Positions 25,652 through 35,502 of a DNA stretch of 64,000 nucleotides are shown one piece after another. The notes beneath the pieces are model-generated. The model had not been told where the DNA came from and did no database searches. It worked only from the letters and a program-made list of their open reading frames with translations. Position 1 is the stretch's first letter; each line of letters opens with the position of its first letter. This stretch comes from Achromobacter xylosoxidans (GTDB lineage Bacteria; Pseudomonadota; Gammaproteobacteria; Burkholderiales; Burkholderiaceae_B), in assembly GCF_001457475.1 (NCBI RefSeq), contig NZ_LN831029.1:4712001-4776000 (forward strand). Reading direction: 5' to 3'. The position numbers and the translations under genes are program-made.

Positions 25652-26547
25652 GCCTGGCCCGCCGGGCGTTGCGCCTTGTCGGCGGCGGTGCGCGCCTCGA
25701 TGGCGGCGCGCGCGGCGGCCCAATCGTCGTCCGACCAATCGAAATACTGCTTGAAGTACGCGCCATTGGCCAGGTAGTCGCCACCGTCCAGGGCGATGGT
25801 CTGGCCGTTGATCCAATCGTTGCCCGGCGCCAGCAGGAACGCGGCCAGTTCGCCGATATCCTGGCCCTGCCCCAGCCGCTGCATCGGATTCTGCTTCACC
25901 AGCGCGTCGGTGCCGCTGTCGTTGGGCCGCAGCCGCGCCGATGCGCCCTCGGTCGGGATGACGCCCGGCGCAATGGCGTTCAGGCGGATGCCGCGCCGGC
26001 CCCATTCGACGGCCAGCGATTTGGTCATGGCGTCGATGCCGGCCTTGGACATGGCGGACGGCACCACGAACGGCGAGCCGGTCCAGACCCAGGTCACGAC
26101 AATGGACACCACCGCCCCGGACGCGCCGCTGCCGATCCAGCGCTTGCCCACGGCCTGGGTCATGTAGAACGTGCCACGAAAGACCGTGTCGGCGATGGCA
26201 TTGAAGCCCCGTTCGGACAGTTTTTCGGTGGGGCTGATGAAATTGCCGGCGGCATTGTTCACCAGCGCATCCAGCCCGCCATGCTGGTCCCAGATGCGCG
26301 CCACCATCGCGTCCACCGCGCCGGCGTCGCGAATGTCGACCGGATGGACGTGGACCTGGCCGCCGGACTCGCCCCGCAGCGCCTGGGCGGCCTGCTCCAG
26401 CACCGCCAGGCGGCGTCCGCACAGGTGCACGGTGGCGCCCAGCGCCGCCAGCTGGCGGGCCATGGCATAGCCCAGGCCGGTGCCGCCGCCGGTGATCAGG
26501 ATGCGCTGGCCCTGGAACAGGTCGGCGCGGAACATGGTTTGCCGCAT
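25648..26547 (-). CDS. SDR oxidoreductase, 2,4-dienoyl-CoA reductase type
   Basis: 299-residue SDR resembling peroxisomal 2,4-dienoyl-CoA reductase: TGGGTGLGYAMA, NNAAGNF, TWVWTGSPFVVPSAMSKAG and GGDYLANG. The tyrosine of the classical YxxxK is replaced here (the SAMSK segment), as in dienoyl-CoA reductases, where other residues do the proton transfer. It is the first gene of the operon with the acyl-CoA ligase and the Bug receptor and is divergent from a LysR gene across 106 bp. A role in breakdown of an unsaturated acyl-CoA follows from the family. Confidence 0.88.
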   Translation of the reverse strand: MRQTMFRADLFQGQRILITGGGTGLGYAMARQLAALGATVHLCGRRLAVLEQAAQALRGESGGQVHVHPVDIRDAGAVDAMVARIWDQHGGLDALVNNAAGNFISPTEKLSERGFNAIADTVFRGTFYMTQAVGKRWIGSGASGAVVSIVVTWVWTGSPFVVPSAMSKAGIDAMTKSLAVEWGRRGIRLNAIAPGVIPTEGASARLRPNDSGTDALVKQNPMQRLGQGQDIGELAAFLLAPGNDWINGQTIALDGGDYLANGAYFKQYFDWSDDDWAAARAAIEARTAADKAQRPAGQA

Positions 26548-26653
26548 GGGGTGTCTCCTTGGTTTTTTTTCAGAATATCCACGAACCCTTTCCGCGACAA
26601 TCCTTCAGGATGGGTAAACTCTGTTTCCTCACAGGCAACAATGAAGACTGCCC

Positions 26654-27583
26654 ATGACCACCCCGCCCGTGCTCGACCTGAACCTGATCCAGCTGTTCGT
26701 GACGATCGTCGAGGCCGGCACGCTGAGCGAGGCGGCGCTGCGCCAGGGTGTGACGCGCTCGCATGTGAGCCGCAACCTTCAAAAGCTGGAGCGGGCCTTC
26801 GGCGCGCAGTTGATCCGCCGCACCACCCGGCGGCTGGAACTGACGCACGAGGGTAGCGTCCTGTACGACCATGGCGCCCGCATGGCGCGCGAAGTGGAAT
26901 CGGCGCGCCATGCCCTGCAGAAGCTGGGCGCCGAGCCCACCGGCCACGTGCGGCTGAGCCTGCCCACCGGCCTGGGCGAACTGGACATGCTGCGGCCCCT
27001 GCTGGTGCGCTTCGCCCTGGAACACCCCAGCCTGAGCCTGCGGGTGCTGTTCTCGAACCGCGTCAGCGACCTGATTTCTTCGGAGATCGACGTGGCGCTG
27101 CGGGCCATCTCGGTGCCGCCGCAAGACTATGTGGCGCGCGAACTCGGCCGCATCAAGTGGCACCTGTGCGCCGCGCCCGAGTACCTGGCGCGCATGGGCA
27201 TGCCGGCCCATCCCCGCGACCTGGGGCGCTTCGATTTCCTGGGGCCGCCCGGCGCCCGCCCCCAGGCAACGCTGCGCCTGCGCGGCAAGGGCCAACCGCA
27301 TGAAGTCAAGCTGGCCACTCGCCTGCAATCCGAGTATTTCCCGTTCCTGGCCCAAGCCGCCCGCGAAGGCGCGGGCGTGGCGCTGTTGCCGGCCTACATC
27401 GTGCGTCCCGACCTGGAGGCCGGGCGCCTGCTGCAGGTGCTGCCCGCCTACCAGGCCGAAGGCCCGGGCGACAAGCTCTATATCCTGACCTCGCCAACCC
27501 CTTATCCCTCGAGCGCCCAACGCGCCCTGGTCGATTTCCTGAAACGGGAACTGGAACCCCTGCTGCGCACCTTCCTGGCCTGA
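26654..27583 (+). CDS. LysR family transcriptional regulator
   Basis: 309 residues: N-terminal HTH (LIQLFVTIVEAGTLSEAALRQ, SHVSRNLQKLERAFG, RRTTRRLELTHEG) and a substrate-binding-like C-terminal domain. It is divergent from the SDR-ligase-Bug operon, so it most likely activates that operon in response to the imported acid. The 106-bp gap contains a T-rich stretch and no further feature that I can name. Confidence 0.93.
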   Translation: MTTPPVLDLNLIQLFVTIVEAGTLSEAALRQGVTRSHVSRNLQKLERAFGAQLIRRTTRRLELTHEGSVLYDHGARMAREVESARHALQKLGAEPTGHVRLSLPTGLGELDMLRPLLVRFALEHPSLSLRVLFSNRVSDLISSEIDVALRAISVPPQDYVARELGRIKWHLCAAPEYLARMGMPAHPRDLGRFDFLGPPGARPQATLRLRGKGQPHEVKLATRLQSEYFPFLAQAAREGAGVALLPAYIVRPDLEAGRLLQVLPAYQAEGPGDKLYILTSPTPYPSSAQRALVDFLKRELEPLLRTFLA

Positions 27584-27771
27584 GCGGGGGGCTGCCACCC
27601 GGTGGCGCGCCACGGCGGCGGCCCTCCGTCCCCCGCCATGCGCTTGTAGGACTTCTTTGTTAAAAAACGGGGGACTTGCAGGGATGGCGCGGCTGCCGCA
27701 CAGTAGGGGTTTGCGCGGCCGCCGCGCAACCCGCAGGCCGGCGCGGGCGGGAACTTTGACGCGCCCCTCAA

Positions 27772-27792
27772 GTCTTATATAAGATATAAGAC
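27772..27792. promoter_or_regulatory. Perfect 21-bp palindrome upstream of acnA
   Basis: GTCTTATAT-AAG-ATATAAGAC is a 9-3-9 perfect inverted repeat 95 bp before the acnA start, in an AT-rich patch. Its form fits an operator for a dimeric regulator of the GntR (FadR) type and may overlap the acnA promoter. It differs from the ATATATGATATAT sites near 7,000 and 11,900, so a different regulator is likely. The rest of the 27584-27887 gap shows nothing else recognisable. Confidence 0.65.
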
Positions 27793-27887
27793 ATAGACCG
27801 AACCCGCGCCGCTGTCGCCCGGAATGACAAACGCGCCGAAACGCCTGAAAATGCCGGCTTTACGCGGGCAAAACCACGGAGTCCATC

Positions 27888-30593
27888 ATGCCGCACAACA
27901 CCCTCGATACACTCAAGAATTTCAAGATCGGCAACAAGTCCTGTCAGTACTATTCGCTGCCGGCGCTGGGCAAGGCCCTGGGCATCGACGTGCAGCGGCT
28001 GCCGGTCTCCATCCGCATCGTGCTGGAATCCGTGCTGCGCAACTGCGACGGCAAGAAGGTCACCGAGGAACACGTGCGCCAGCTCGCCAACTGGCAGGCC
28101 AACGCCAAGCGCGAGGATGAAATCCCGTTCGTGGTGGCCCGCGTGGTGCTGCAGGACTTCACCGGCGTGCCGCTGCTGGCCGACATCGCCGCCATGCGTT
28201 CGGTAGCCGACAAGATGGGCAAGAGCCCCAAGAGCATCGAGCCGCTGGTGCCGGTGGACCTGGTGGTGGACCACTCGGTCATGATCGACTACTTCGGCAC
28301 CAAGAATGCGCTGGACCTGAACATGAAGCTGGAATTCAAGCGCAACCAGGAGCGCTACCAGTTCATGAAGTGGGGCATGCAGGCCTTCGACACCTTCGGC
28401 GTGGTGCCCCCGGGCTTCGGCATCGTCCACCAGGTCAACCTGGAATACCTGGCGCGCGGCGTGCACCAGGACAAGAAGAACAACGTCTACTATCCGGATT
28501 CGCTGGTGGGCACCGACAGCCACACCACCATGATCAACGGCATCGGCGTGGTCGGCTGGGGCGTGGGCGGCATCGAGGCCGAGGCCGGCATGCTGGGCCA
28601 GCCGGTGTACTTCCTGACGCCTGACGTGGTCGGCGTGGAACTCAAGGGCAAGCTGCGCGGCGGCGTCACCGCCACCGACCTGGTGCTGACCATCACCGAA
28701 ATGCTGCGCCGTGAAAAAGTGGTCGGCAAATTCGTCGAGTTCTGTGGCGAAGGCACGGCCAGCCTGTCGGTGGCCGAACGCGCCACCATCGGCAACATGG
28801 CGCCCGAGTACGGCGCCACCATGGGCTTCTTCCCGGTCGACGGCCGCACCATCGACTACTTCCGCGGCACCGGCCGCACCGAAGACGAAATCGCCGCGTT
28901 CGAGGCCTATTTCAAGGCCCAGGACATGTTCGGCGTGCCCGCCGCCCAGGACATCAACTACACCAAGCTGCTGACGCTGGACCTGTCCACCGTGGCGCCG
29001 TCGCTGGCCGGCCCCAAGCGCCCGCAGGACCGCATCGAGATCGGCAACGTCAAGAGCACCTTCATCGACCTGTTCTCCAAGCCGGTCGCCGAGAACGGCT
29101 TCAACCAGCCGGCCGAGAAGCTGCAGCAGACCTTCACCACCAGCACCGGCACCAAGGTCAAGAACGGCGACATCCTGATCGCCGCCATCACCTCGTGCAC
29201 CAACACGTCCAACCCCAGCGTGCTGCTGGCGGCGGGCCTGCTGGCCAAGAAGGCCGTCGAAGCCGGCCTGAAGGTGCCCAAGCACATCAAGACCTCGCTG
29301 GCCCCCGGATCGCGCGTGGTCACCGAATACCTGACCAAGACCGGCCTGCTGCCCTACCTGGAGAAGCTGGGCTTCGACGTGGCCGCCTACGGCTGCACCA
29401 CCTGCATCGGCAACGCCGGCGACCTGACGCCCGACCTGAACGAGGTCATCACCAGCAACGACCTGGTGTGCTCGGCGGTGCTGTCCGGCAACCGCAACTT
29501 CGAGGCGCGCATCCACCCGAACATCAAGGCCAACTTCCTGGCCTCGCCGCCGCTGGTGGTGGCCTACGCCCTGGCCGGCACCGTGACGCGCGACCTGATG
29601 ACCGAACCGGTCGGCCGCGGCAAGAACGGCGACATCTGGCTGGGCGACATCTGGCCGACCACCGAGGAAGTCGAGGCGCTGCTCAAGTACGCGCTGGACC
29701 CCAAGGCGTTCGAGGCCAACTACGGCCAGGTCAAGAGCAACCCCGGCAAGCTGTGGGAGAACATCAAGGGCGTCACGGGCGAGACCTACAACTGGCCCGA
29801 CTCCACCTACATCGCCGAGCCGCCGTTCTTCGAGGGCTTCGGCATGACCCCGGGCGCGATGCCGACCGTCAAGAACGCCCGCGCGCTGGGCGTGTTCGGC
29901 GACTCGGTCACCACCGACCACATCTCGCCGGCGGGCTCCATCAAGGAGACCTCGCCCGCGGGCAAGTGGCTCAAGGAAAACGGCGTCATGAAGGCCGATT
30001 TCAACAGCTACGGCTCGCGCCGCGGCAACCATGAAATCATGATGCGCGGCACCTTCGCCAACGTGCGCATCAAGAACCTGATGATCCCGGCGCGCCCCGA
30101 CGGCAGCCGCTTCGAGGGCGGCGAAACCCTGTTCCAGCCCACCGGCGAACAGATGTCGATCTACGACGCGGCCATGAAGTACGTGGCGGCGGGCACCCCC
30201 ACCGTGGTGTTCGGCGGCGAAGAATACGGCACCGGCTCGTCGCGCGACTGGGCCGCCAAGGGCACCCAGCTGCTGGGCGTCAAGGCCGTCATCACGCGCA
30301 GCTTCGAGCGCATCCACCGCAGCAACCTGGTGGGCATGGGCGTGCTGCCGCTGCAGTTCAAGGGCAGCGACAGCGTGCAGTCGCTGGGCATCACCGGCGA
30401 GGAAACCTACGACATCTCGGGCCTGGAGAACGGCATCAAGCCGATGCAGGACGTGACGCTGACGATCACCCGCAAGGATGGTTCGAAGCAGGACGTGACG
30501 CTGCTGCTGCGCATCGACACCCCGATCGAGGTCGACTACTACCAGCACGGCGGCATCCTGCCCTTCGTGCTGCGCCAGCTGCTGGCCGCGTAA
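27888..30593 (+). CDS. acnA: Aconitate hydratase A
   Basis: Converts citrate to isocitrate through cis-aconitate in the TCA cycle, cytoplasmic, using a [4Fe-4S] cluster. Its 901 residues match bacterial AcnA/IRP1-type enzymes (E. coli 891). Cluster cysteines are C437 (SCTNTSNP), C503 and C506 (GCTTCIGN). [10 protein letters not shown], the swivel segment [15 protein letters not shown] and the arginine region [16 protein letters not shown] are present. It stands alone, with an operator-like palindrome before it and a strong terminator directly after it. Confidence 0.98.
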   Translation: MPHNTLDTLKNFKIGNKSCQYYSLPALGKALGIDVQRLPVSIRIVLESVLRNCDGKKVTEEHVRQLANWQANAKREDEIPFVVARVVLQDFTGVPLLADIAAMRSVADKMGKSPKSIEPLVPVDLVVDHSVMIDYFGTKNALDLNMKLEFKRNQERYQFMKWGMQAFDTFGVVPPGFGIVHQVNLEYLARGVHQDKKNNVYYPDSLVGTDSHTTMINGIGVVGWGVGGIEAEAGMLGQPVYFLTPDVVGVELKGKLRGGVTATDLVLTITEMLRREKVVGKFVEFCGEGTASLSVAERATIGNMAPEYGATMGFFPVDGRTIDYFRGTGRTEDEIAAFEAYFKAQDMFGVPAAQDINYTKLLTLDLSTVAPSLAGPKRPQDRIEIGNVKSTFIDLFSKPVAENGFNQPAEKLQQTFTTSTGTKVKNGDILIAAITSCTNTSNPSVLLAAGLLAKKAVEAGLKVPKHIKTSLAPGSRVVTEYLTKTGLLPYLEKLGFDVAAYGCTTCIGNAGDLTPDLNEVITSNDLVCSAVLSGNRNFEARIHPNIKANFLASPPLVVAYALAGTVTRDLMTEPVGRGKNGDIWLGDIWPTTEEVEALLKYALDPKAFEANYGQVKSNPGKLWENIKGVTGETYNWPDSTYIAEPPFFEGFGMTPGAMPTVKNARALGVFGDSVTTDHISPAGSIKETSPAGKWLKENGVMKADFNSYGSRRGNHEIMMRGTFANVRIKNLMIPARPDGSRFEGGETLFQPTGEQMSIYDAAMKYVAAGTPTVVFGGEEYGTGSSRDWAAKGTQLLGVKAVITRSFERIHRSNLVGMGVLPLQFKGSDSVQSLGITGEETYDISGLENGIKPMQDVTLTITRKDGSKQDVTLLLRIDTPIEVDYYQHGGILPFVLRQLLAA

Positions 30594-30612
30594 CGCCCGG
30601 GCCGCAAAGGCA

Positions 30613-30647
30613 AAGCCCCTGGAACCGCGAGGTTCCAGGGGCTTTTT
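30613..30647 (+). terminator. Rho-independent terminator of acnA
   Basis: Perfect 14-bp stem AAGCCCCTGGAACC/GGTTCCAGGGGCTT with a GCGA loop and a T-tract, 20 bp after the acnA stop. Confidence 0.92.
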
Positions 30648-30746
30648 CATCGCCGAGCCGCCTCAAGATGAAAAATGCCCCCTCGGGGGGCAGCAAGCCG
30701 AAGGCGCGGCGTGGGGGCCCTTTTCATCGCAGAGCCGCCTCAAGAT
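30644..30746. repeat. Intergenic repeat element: 26-bp direct repeats around a GC-rich hairpin unit
   Basis: Two copies of TTTTCATCGC(C/A)GAGCCGCCTCAAGAT, with one mismatch, start 77 bp apart (30644 and 30721). Between them lies a G/C-rich block with the hairpin CCCCC-tcg-GGGGG and a GCAAGCCGAAGGCGCGGCGTG stretch. I recall this kind of block as recurring between genes in Bordetella/Achromobacter genomes, so it is probably a dispersed intergenic repeat. On the minus strand it also ends in a T-run. Confidence 0.6.
30671..30692 (-). terminator. Probable terminator of the OmpA-domain gene
   Basis: Read on the minus strand the hairpin TGCCCCCCGAGGGGGCA is followed by TTTTTC, about 70 bp beyond the stop of the OmpA-domain gene. 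It is part of the repeat element, which suggests that the repeat doubles as a terminator. Confidence 0.6.
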
Positions 30747-30763
30747 TAGGCAGGCTCACCGCG

Positions 30764-31726
30764 TCATTGGGCGACCAGTTCGACCCGCCGGTTCTTGGCG
30801 CGGCCCGCCTCGGCGTCGTTGGCCGCCACCGGCGCCAGCGAGGCCACGCCGCGCGCCGACAGGCGCGCGGCCGGGATCTTGTAGCCTGCTTCCAGCGCCT
30901 TGACCACGGCGTCGGCGCGCTTTTGCGACAGCTCCAGGTTGCCGGCCAGCGTGCCCTGGTTGTCGGTGTGGCCGACCACGTAGACCTTCAGCTTGGGGTT
31001 GGCGTTGAGCAGCTTGCCCATCTCGTCCAGCGCCGCCTTCGATTCGGCCTTGACCTCGGCCTTGTCGGTATCGAAGTACACGCCGTAGACCGCGACGCGG
31101 CCCGATTCGGCCAGTGATTTCTGCATGGCGGCCATGTCCAGCACCTTGACCTGCCCGGTCTGCATGGGCTTGGTCTCGATCACCTGCTGGAACACCGGCG
31201 TGATGTTGTTGGAGCTGTCTTCCATCACGTCCAGGAACACGTAGATGTCGCCAGTGGGCGCCTCTTTCTTTGCCAGCACGACGTAGTACTTGCCGCCGAA
31301 CGCGGCGTCGCCCTGCCCGGGCTGGCTGACCTTGCCGCTGTTCAGGACGAACGACTGGAAGTCGCCGCCGCACTGCTCGTCGCCCTTGCATTCGAACACG
31401 GTCTTGAAGCCGCCGGCCTGCAGCGCGCCCTGGTAGTTGCGGTAGACCTCCAGCGCCGACTTCTTGCCGTCGATGCGATAGGCGATGCGCGTCAGCTTGC
31501 CTTCCAGCGTCAGGCCCTTGGCCTCGGATTCCCGCGCGACGGGCCGGTCGGGCATCAAGGCTTCGTCGTAGTCCTTGTGTTCGTAGGCGCGGATCTCGGC
31601 GCCCTCGAAGCGGGTCAGGGCGGGATGGTCGCGCGAGCCCTCGACGTCCTCGGCCCAGGCCGGCGATGCCGTCAGCGTGGCGGCGACGATGGCCAGACTC
31701 GCGACTTTCACGATATGCGCTTTCAC
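30764..31726 (-). CDS. OmpA domain-containing periplasmic/cell-envelope protein
   Basis: About 320 residues. A GTG start at 31726, with GGGAG upstream, gives a clean Sec signal (IVKVASLAIVAATLTASPAWA). An upstream in-frame start at 31882 would add a poor, Cys/Arg-rich extension. The N-terminal half (DHPALTRFEGAEIRAYEHKDYDE, then a Cys-containing ECKGDEQCGG) is not recognised with certainty. The C-terminal third is an OmpA peptidoglycan-binding domain (VYGVYFDTDKAEVK, VVGHTDNQG, KNRRVEL). No beta-barrel is seen, so it is a soluble envelope protein bound to the wall. The function is unknown. Confidence 0.85.
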   Translation of the reverse strand: MKAHIVKVASLAIVAATLTASPAWAEDVEGSRDHPALTRFEGAEIRAYEHKDYDEALMPDRPVARESEAKGLTLEGKLTRIAYRIDGKKSALEVYRNYQGALQAGGFKTVFECKGDEQCGGDFQSFVLNSGKVSQPGQGDAAFGGKYYVVLAKKEAPTGDIYVFLDVMEDSSNNITPVFQQVIETKPMQTGQVKVLDMAAMQKSLAESGRVAVYGVYFDTDKAEVKAESKAALDEMGKLLNANPKLKVYVVGHTDNQGTLAGNLELSQKRADAVVKALEAGYKIPAARLSARGVASLAPVAANDAEAGRAKNRRVELVAQ

Positions 31727-31878
31727 GATCTCTACACTCCCGGCCGGCAGGCGCCGGCATGCGTCCAGAACAAGGAAACGCCCGCGATGCGGGCGGCAGC
31801 CATTATGCATAGACGGTCCACCGTTTGGAACCGCATCGGGTAACCAAACGTTGGTCGCGGTGACCAACGCCGACAGCG

Positions 31879-32790
31879 TCACCGGCCGCTGATCGCCAGG
31901 CTGATCCGGTGCACCATCTGCCGGATGGCGCGATGGGCCGGGTCTTCGTTGAAGCGCGGATGCCAGGCCTGCGAGATGGTCACGGCGGGGGTGTCGAAGG
32001 GCAAGGCGCGCATCTGCAGGTCGTCGCGCAGGTGCAGCGTGAGCAGGTCCGGCACGGTGGCGACCAGATCGGATTTGCGGGTGATCGCCAGCGCCTCGGC
32101 AAAGGAATGCGTGACGGCGCTGATATGGCGCGCCAGGCCGACCTTGCCCAGTTCGATGTCCACCGGACCGCTCAGCACGCCGCGGCGCGAGACCGTGGCG
32201 TGGCGCGCCCTGGCAAAGCGTTCGGGGGTGAGCTTGCGATGCCGCGCCAGGGGATTGGCCGGCCGGAACACCGCCACGAAACGATCGGGAAACAGGCGTT
32301 GCCGCACGATCTCGGGCCCCATGTCCTCGATCACGCCGATGTCCAGGTCGATGGCGCCTTCGCGCAGCGACAGCACGTCCTGCTTGCCCTGCGAGATGAA
32401 GCGCACCGTGACCCGCGGCGCCTCTTTGGCCAGCGTGTCGAGCAAGGCCGGCCCGAGCGTGCTGACGGCGCCGTCGTCGGCGCGGATGGTGAACACGCGC
32501 CGCAGGGTCTTGAGATCGAAGGCGGCATCCTGCGCCAACAGTTCCCGGGCCTGCGCCACCAGGGTGCGCACCGGTTCGCGCAGGGCTTCGGCGCGCGGCG
32601 TCGGCACCAGGCCGCGCCCGGCCCGCACGAACAGCGGGTCGCCCATCATGCGGCGGATGCGCTCCAGCGTGCGGCTCATGGCGGGCACGCTCAATTGCAG
32701 GCGTTCGGCGGCGCCGGTGACGCTGCCCTCGGCCAGCAGCGCATCGAGCGCGACCAACAGGTTCAGATCCATCAGTTGCACCAAACGCAA
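31879..32790 (-). CDS. LysR family transcriptional regulator
   Basis: 303 residues from the first start, or 297 from an internal ATG at 32772. HTH segment LLVALDALLAEGSVTGAAERL, then SVPAMSRTLERIRRMMGDPLF, with a C-terminal effector domain. It is transcribed away from the NodT-EmrA-EmrB operon (first start 32870), which it most likely controls. The gap of about 80 bp would hold both promoters. Confidence 0.92.
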   Translation of the reverse strand: MRLVQLMDLNLLVALDALLAEGSVTGAAERLQLSVPAMSRTLERIRRMMGDPLFVRAGRGLVPTPRAEALREPVRTLVAQARELLAQDAAFDLKTLRRVFTIRADDGAVSTLGPALLDTLAKEAPRVTVRFISQGKQDVLSLREGAIDLDIGVIEDMGPEIVRQRLFPDRFVAVFRPANPLARHRKLTPERFARARHATVSRRGVLSGPVDIELGKVGLARHISAVTHSFAEALAITRKSDLVATVPDLLTLHLRDDLQMRALPFDTPAVTISQAWHPRFNEDPAHRAIRQMVHRISLAISGR

Positions 32791-32869
32791 GTATTAGTTA
32801 TCAGCTTGTCCATATACGCAACTGTAGCGCAGCGGCACCATGGCGGCCAGTTCAACACGGAAGCACGCC

Positions 32870-34369
32870 ATGATTCACTCAACACGGTATCGCCCCGACG
32901 CCCGGCCCGCGCGCCGCATGCGTTTGCGGCATGCCCCGCTCGCCGCCGCGCTGGCGGCGCTTGTCGCCGTCGCGGGATGCGCAAGCCACGACGGCCTGCG
33001 CCCCGCCGGCAAGCCCCTGGACCTGGCCGCGCTGGATGCCGGCCAGGATATCGCCGCCGCCGTCCGCGACACGGCCGACGACGCCGCGCCCTGGTGGCGC
33101 GCGTGGGGCGACGATCAACTCGACCGCCTGATGGCGGATGCGCTGCGGCAGGCGCCGGGCGTGCGGGCCGCCCAGGCCCGCCTGGGCCAGGCCGAAGCCG
33201 TCTTCGGCAGCGTCGACGCGAACCGCCAGCCGACACTGGACGGCAGCGCCACCATCACCGCCGACCGCTACCCCGGCCATTACACCTACGGCGCCCCCTA
33301 CGCCGACAACACCGGCGGCAGCGGCTCGCTGCTGGCTTCGCTGCGCCTGCGCCTGGACATCTGGGGCAAATGGCGCGCGCTGGCCGATGCCGCGCGGCTC
33401 GATGCCGAAGGCGCGGCGCTGGCCCATGCGGATGCGCAACTGGCCTTGCAACAAGGCATCGCCGCCGCCTACCTGCGCCTGGACGCCGCCTTCCGGCTGC
33501 ACGAGCTGGCGCGGCAACAGCGCGAGCGGCAGCGGCAAGCGCTGGAATTGCACCAGACGCGCCGCCAGGCCGGCCTGGGCAGCGACGCCCCCGTCGCCGA
33601 CGCCCGCGGCCGCCTGGCCCGGATGGACGCCGAGGTCGAACGGCTGGACCGCGAGATTGCGCGCCAGCGCCATGCGCTGGCCGCGCTGGCGGGCCAGGCC
33701 CCCGGCTACGGCGATGTGCTGCGCCGCCCCCGGCTGGCGCTGCGCGCCGACCCCGCCCTGCCCGCGGCCCTGCCCGCCCGCCTGCTGGGCCTGCGGCCCG
33801 ACGTGCTGGCGCAGCGCAAGCGCCTCGACGCGGCGGACCGGCGCATCGAGGCCGCCAAGGCCGAGTTCTATCCGGATATCGACCTGAAGGCCTTTGCCGG
33901 CCTGCAAAGCCTGGGGCTGTCGCACCTGCTGCAAGGCAACAGCCTGGCGGCCGGCATCGGCCCCGCCCTGACCCTGCCCATCTTCGACGGCGGCCGCCTG
34001 CGCGCCGGACTGCGCGACCGCATCGCCGGCTACGACCTGGCGGTGGCCGACTACGACGCCACCGTCGTGCGCGCCCTGCAGGAAGTCGCCGACGGCCTGG
34101 CCGGCATGGCCCAGGCGCGCGCCCGGCGCGACGCCGCCCGCGTCTCGCTGCGCGAGGCCGGCACGCTGGCCAGGCTGCAAGCGGTGCGCGCCAGCCGCGG
34201 CCTGTCGGCCCGGCAGGACGAAATCGACACCGACCTGGCACGCCTGCGCGCCGACAGCGAGCTGGCCGCGGCCGACCTGGACCTGGGCCTGGCCCGGACG
34301 GCGCTGGCCGGCGCGCTCGGCGGCCGCTGGTCGCCCTCCCAATCCTCTGACAACGAAGCCCTGAAATGA
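32870..34369 (+). CDS. Outer-membrane efflux lipoprotein, NodT/OprM type
   Basis: Outer-membrane factor of a tripartite efflux pump, 499 residues. The start at 32870 has GGAAG upstream (an earlier ATG at 32840 is less likely). A signal with lipobox LVAVAGC predicts a lipoprotein. Two OEP repeats follow, with typical PWWRAWGD, LPARLLGLRPDVLAQR and LPIFDGGRLRAGL segments. It overlaps emrA by 4 bp. Tunnel proteins of this type pair with EmrAB to cross the outer membrane. Confidence 0.93.
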   Translation: MIHSTRYRPDARPARRMRLRHAPLAAALAALVAVAGCASHDGLRPAGKPLDLAALDAGQDIAAAVRDTADDAAPWWRAWGDDQLDRLMADALRQAPGVRAAQARLGQAEAVFGSVDANRQPTLDGSATITADRYPGHYTYGAPYADNTGGSGSLLASLRLRLDIWGKWRALADAARLDAEGAALAHADAQLALQQGIAAAYLRLDAAFRLHELARQQRERQRQALELHQTRRQAGLGSDAPVADARGRLARMDAEVERLDREIARQRHALAALAGQAPGYGDVLRRPRLALRADPALPAALPARLLGLRPDVLAQRKRLDAADRRIEAAKAEFYPDIDLKAFAGLQSLGLSHLLQGNSLAAGIGPALTLPIFDGGRLRAGLRDRIAGYDLAVADYDATVVRALQEVADGLAGMAQARARRDAARVSLREAGTLARLQAVRASRGLSARQDEIDTDLARLRADSELAAADLDLGLARTALAGALGGRWSPSQSSDNEALK

Positions 34370-35502
34370 CTGCCACGCAAACTCCCGACTCGCGGACCTC
34401 GACCCGCAAATCCCGCCTGATGCTCGCCGGCGGCGCCACCCTGCTGGCCGGCGCCGGCTGGGCCGCCTGGACCTTCCTGGCGGGCGCCGCGACCCAGACC
34501 ACCGACAACGCCTACGTGAATGGCCACGTCGTGGCCATCACGCCGCAGGTCGGCGGCGCCGTCTCGGCCATCTGGGCGGACAATGCCGACCGCATCCGCG
34601 CCGGCCAGACGCTGGTGGAGGTGGATCCCGCCGACACCCAGATCGCCCTGGCCGGCGCCCGCGCCGACCTGGCCCGCGCCCGCCGCCGCGTGCAGGCGTT
34701 GTTCGCCAGCCGCGACCAGGCCGGCGCCGAAGTCGCGCGCCGCCAGGCCGAACTGGACCGCGCCCAGGCCGACGTCTCGGCCCGGCGCGGCATCGCCGCG
34801 CAAGGCGCCATCACGTCCGAAGAAGCCCGCCATGCGGCCGACGCGCTGAACGCCGCCCGCGCCGCGCTGGCGGTGGCGCAAGCCGCCGAGCGCGCCGCCC
34901 AGGCCCAGGTGGACGGCGTGACCCCGGATACCCATCCCGACGTGACGCTGGCCCAGGCGCGCCTGCGCGCCGCCGCGCTGGACGCGCAGCGCACCACCAT
35001 CCGCGCGCCGGTCGGCGGCATGGTTGCCCAGCGCAGCGTGCAGCTGGGCAAGCACGTGGCGATCGGCGACAAGCTGATGGCCGTGGTGCCGCTGGACCAG
35101 ATGTGGATCGACGCCAACTTCAAGGAAATCCAGCTGGCCGGCATCTGCCCCGGCCAGCCGGCCGTCGTCACCGTCGATGCCCACGGCGCCAAGGTGCGCT
35201 ATCGCGGCCGCGTCGGCGACGTGATGGCGGGCAGCGGCTCGGCCTTCGCGCTGCTGCCGTCGCAGAACGCGACCGGCAACTGGATCAAGGTGGTGCAGCG
35301 GGTGCCGGTGCGCATCAACCTCGATCCCAAGGAACTGGCGGACCACCCGCTGCGCATCGGCCTGTCGGCCGAGGTGACGGTGGACACGGCGCGCTGCGAT
35401 CCGGCGCAGGCCGGCGCGGCCCGGGGCGAGACCACCGACATCTACCGGCAGCAGCGCCAGGCCGCCGACACGCTGGCGCAGGCCGGCCAGGGATTGCAGT
35501 GA
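34366..35502 (+). CDS. HlyD/EmrA family membrane fusion protein
   Basis: Periplasmic adaptor of 378 residues with one N-terminal membrane anchor (about 15-37). A biotinyl-lipoyl half (TTDNAYVNGHVVAITPQVGG), an alpha-hairpin coiled coil (about 85-185, Ala/Arg-rich) and the beta-barrel with RSVQLGKHVAIGDKLMAVVPLD follow. It links the MFS pump to the NodT tunnel. The stop shares one base with the start of the pump gene (TGATG). Confidence 0.94.
   Translation: MTATQTPDSRTSTRKSRLMLAGGATLLAGAGWAAWTFLAGAATQTTDNAYVNGHVVAITPQVGGAVSAIWADNADRIRAGQTLVEVDPADTQIALAGARADLARARRRVQALFASRDQAGAEVARRQAELDRAQADVSARRGIAAQGAITSEEARHAADALNAARAALAVAQAAERAAQAQVDGVTPDTHPDVTLAQARLRAAALDAQRTTIRAPVGGMVAQRSVQLGKHVAIGDKLMAVVPLDQMWIDANFKEIQLAGICPGQPAVVTVDAHGAKVRYRGRVGDVMAGSGSAFALLPSQNATGNWIKVVQRVPVRINLDPKELADHPLRIGLSAEVTVDTARCDPAQAGAARGETTDIYRQQRQAADTLAQAGQGLQ

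Noticed and set aside
27768..30650. A 960-codon frame antisense to acnA
   Set aside because: Exactly shadows aconitase, whose cluster cysteines and motifs are all present; the antisense product has no recognisable domain.
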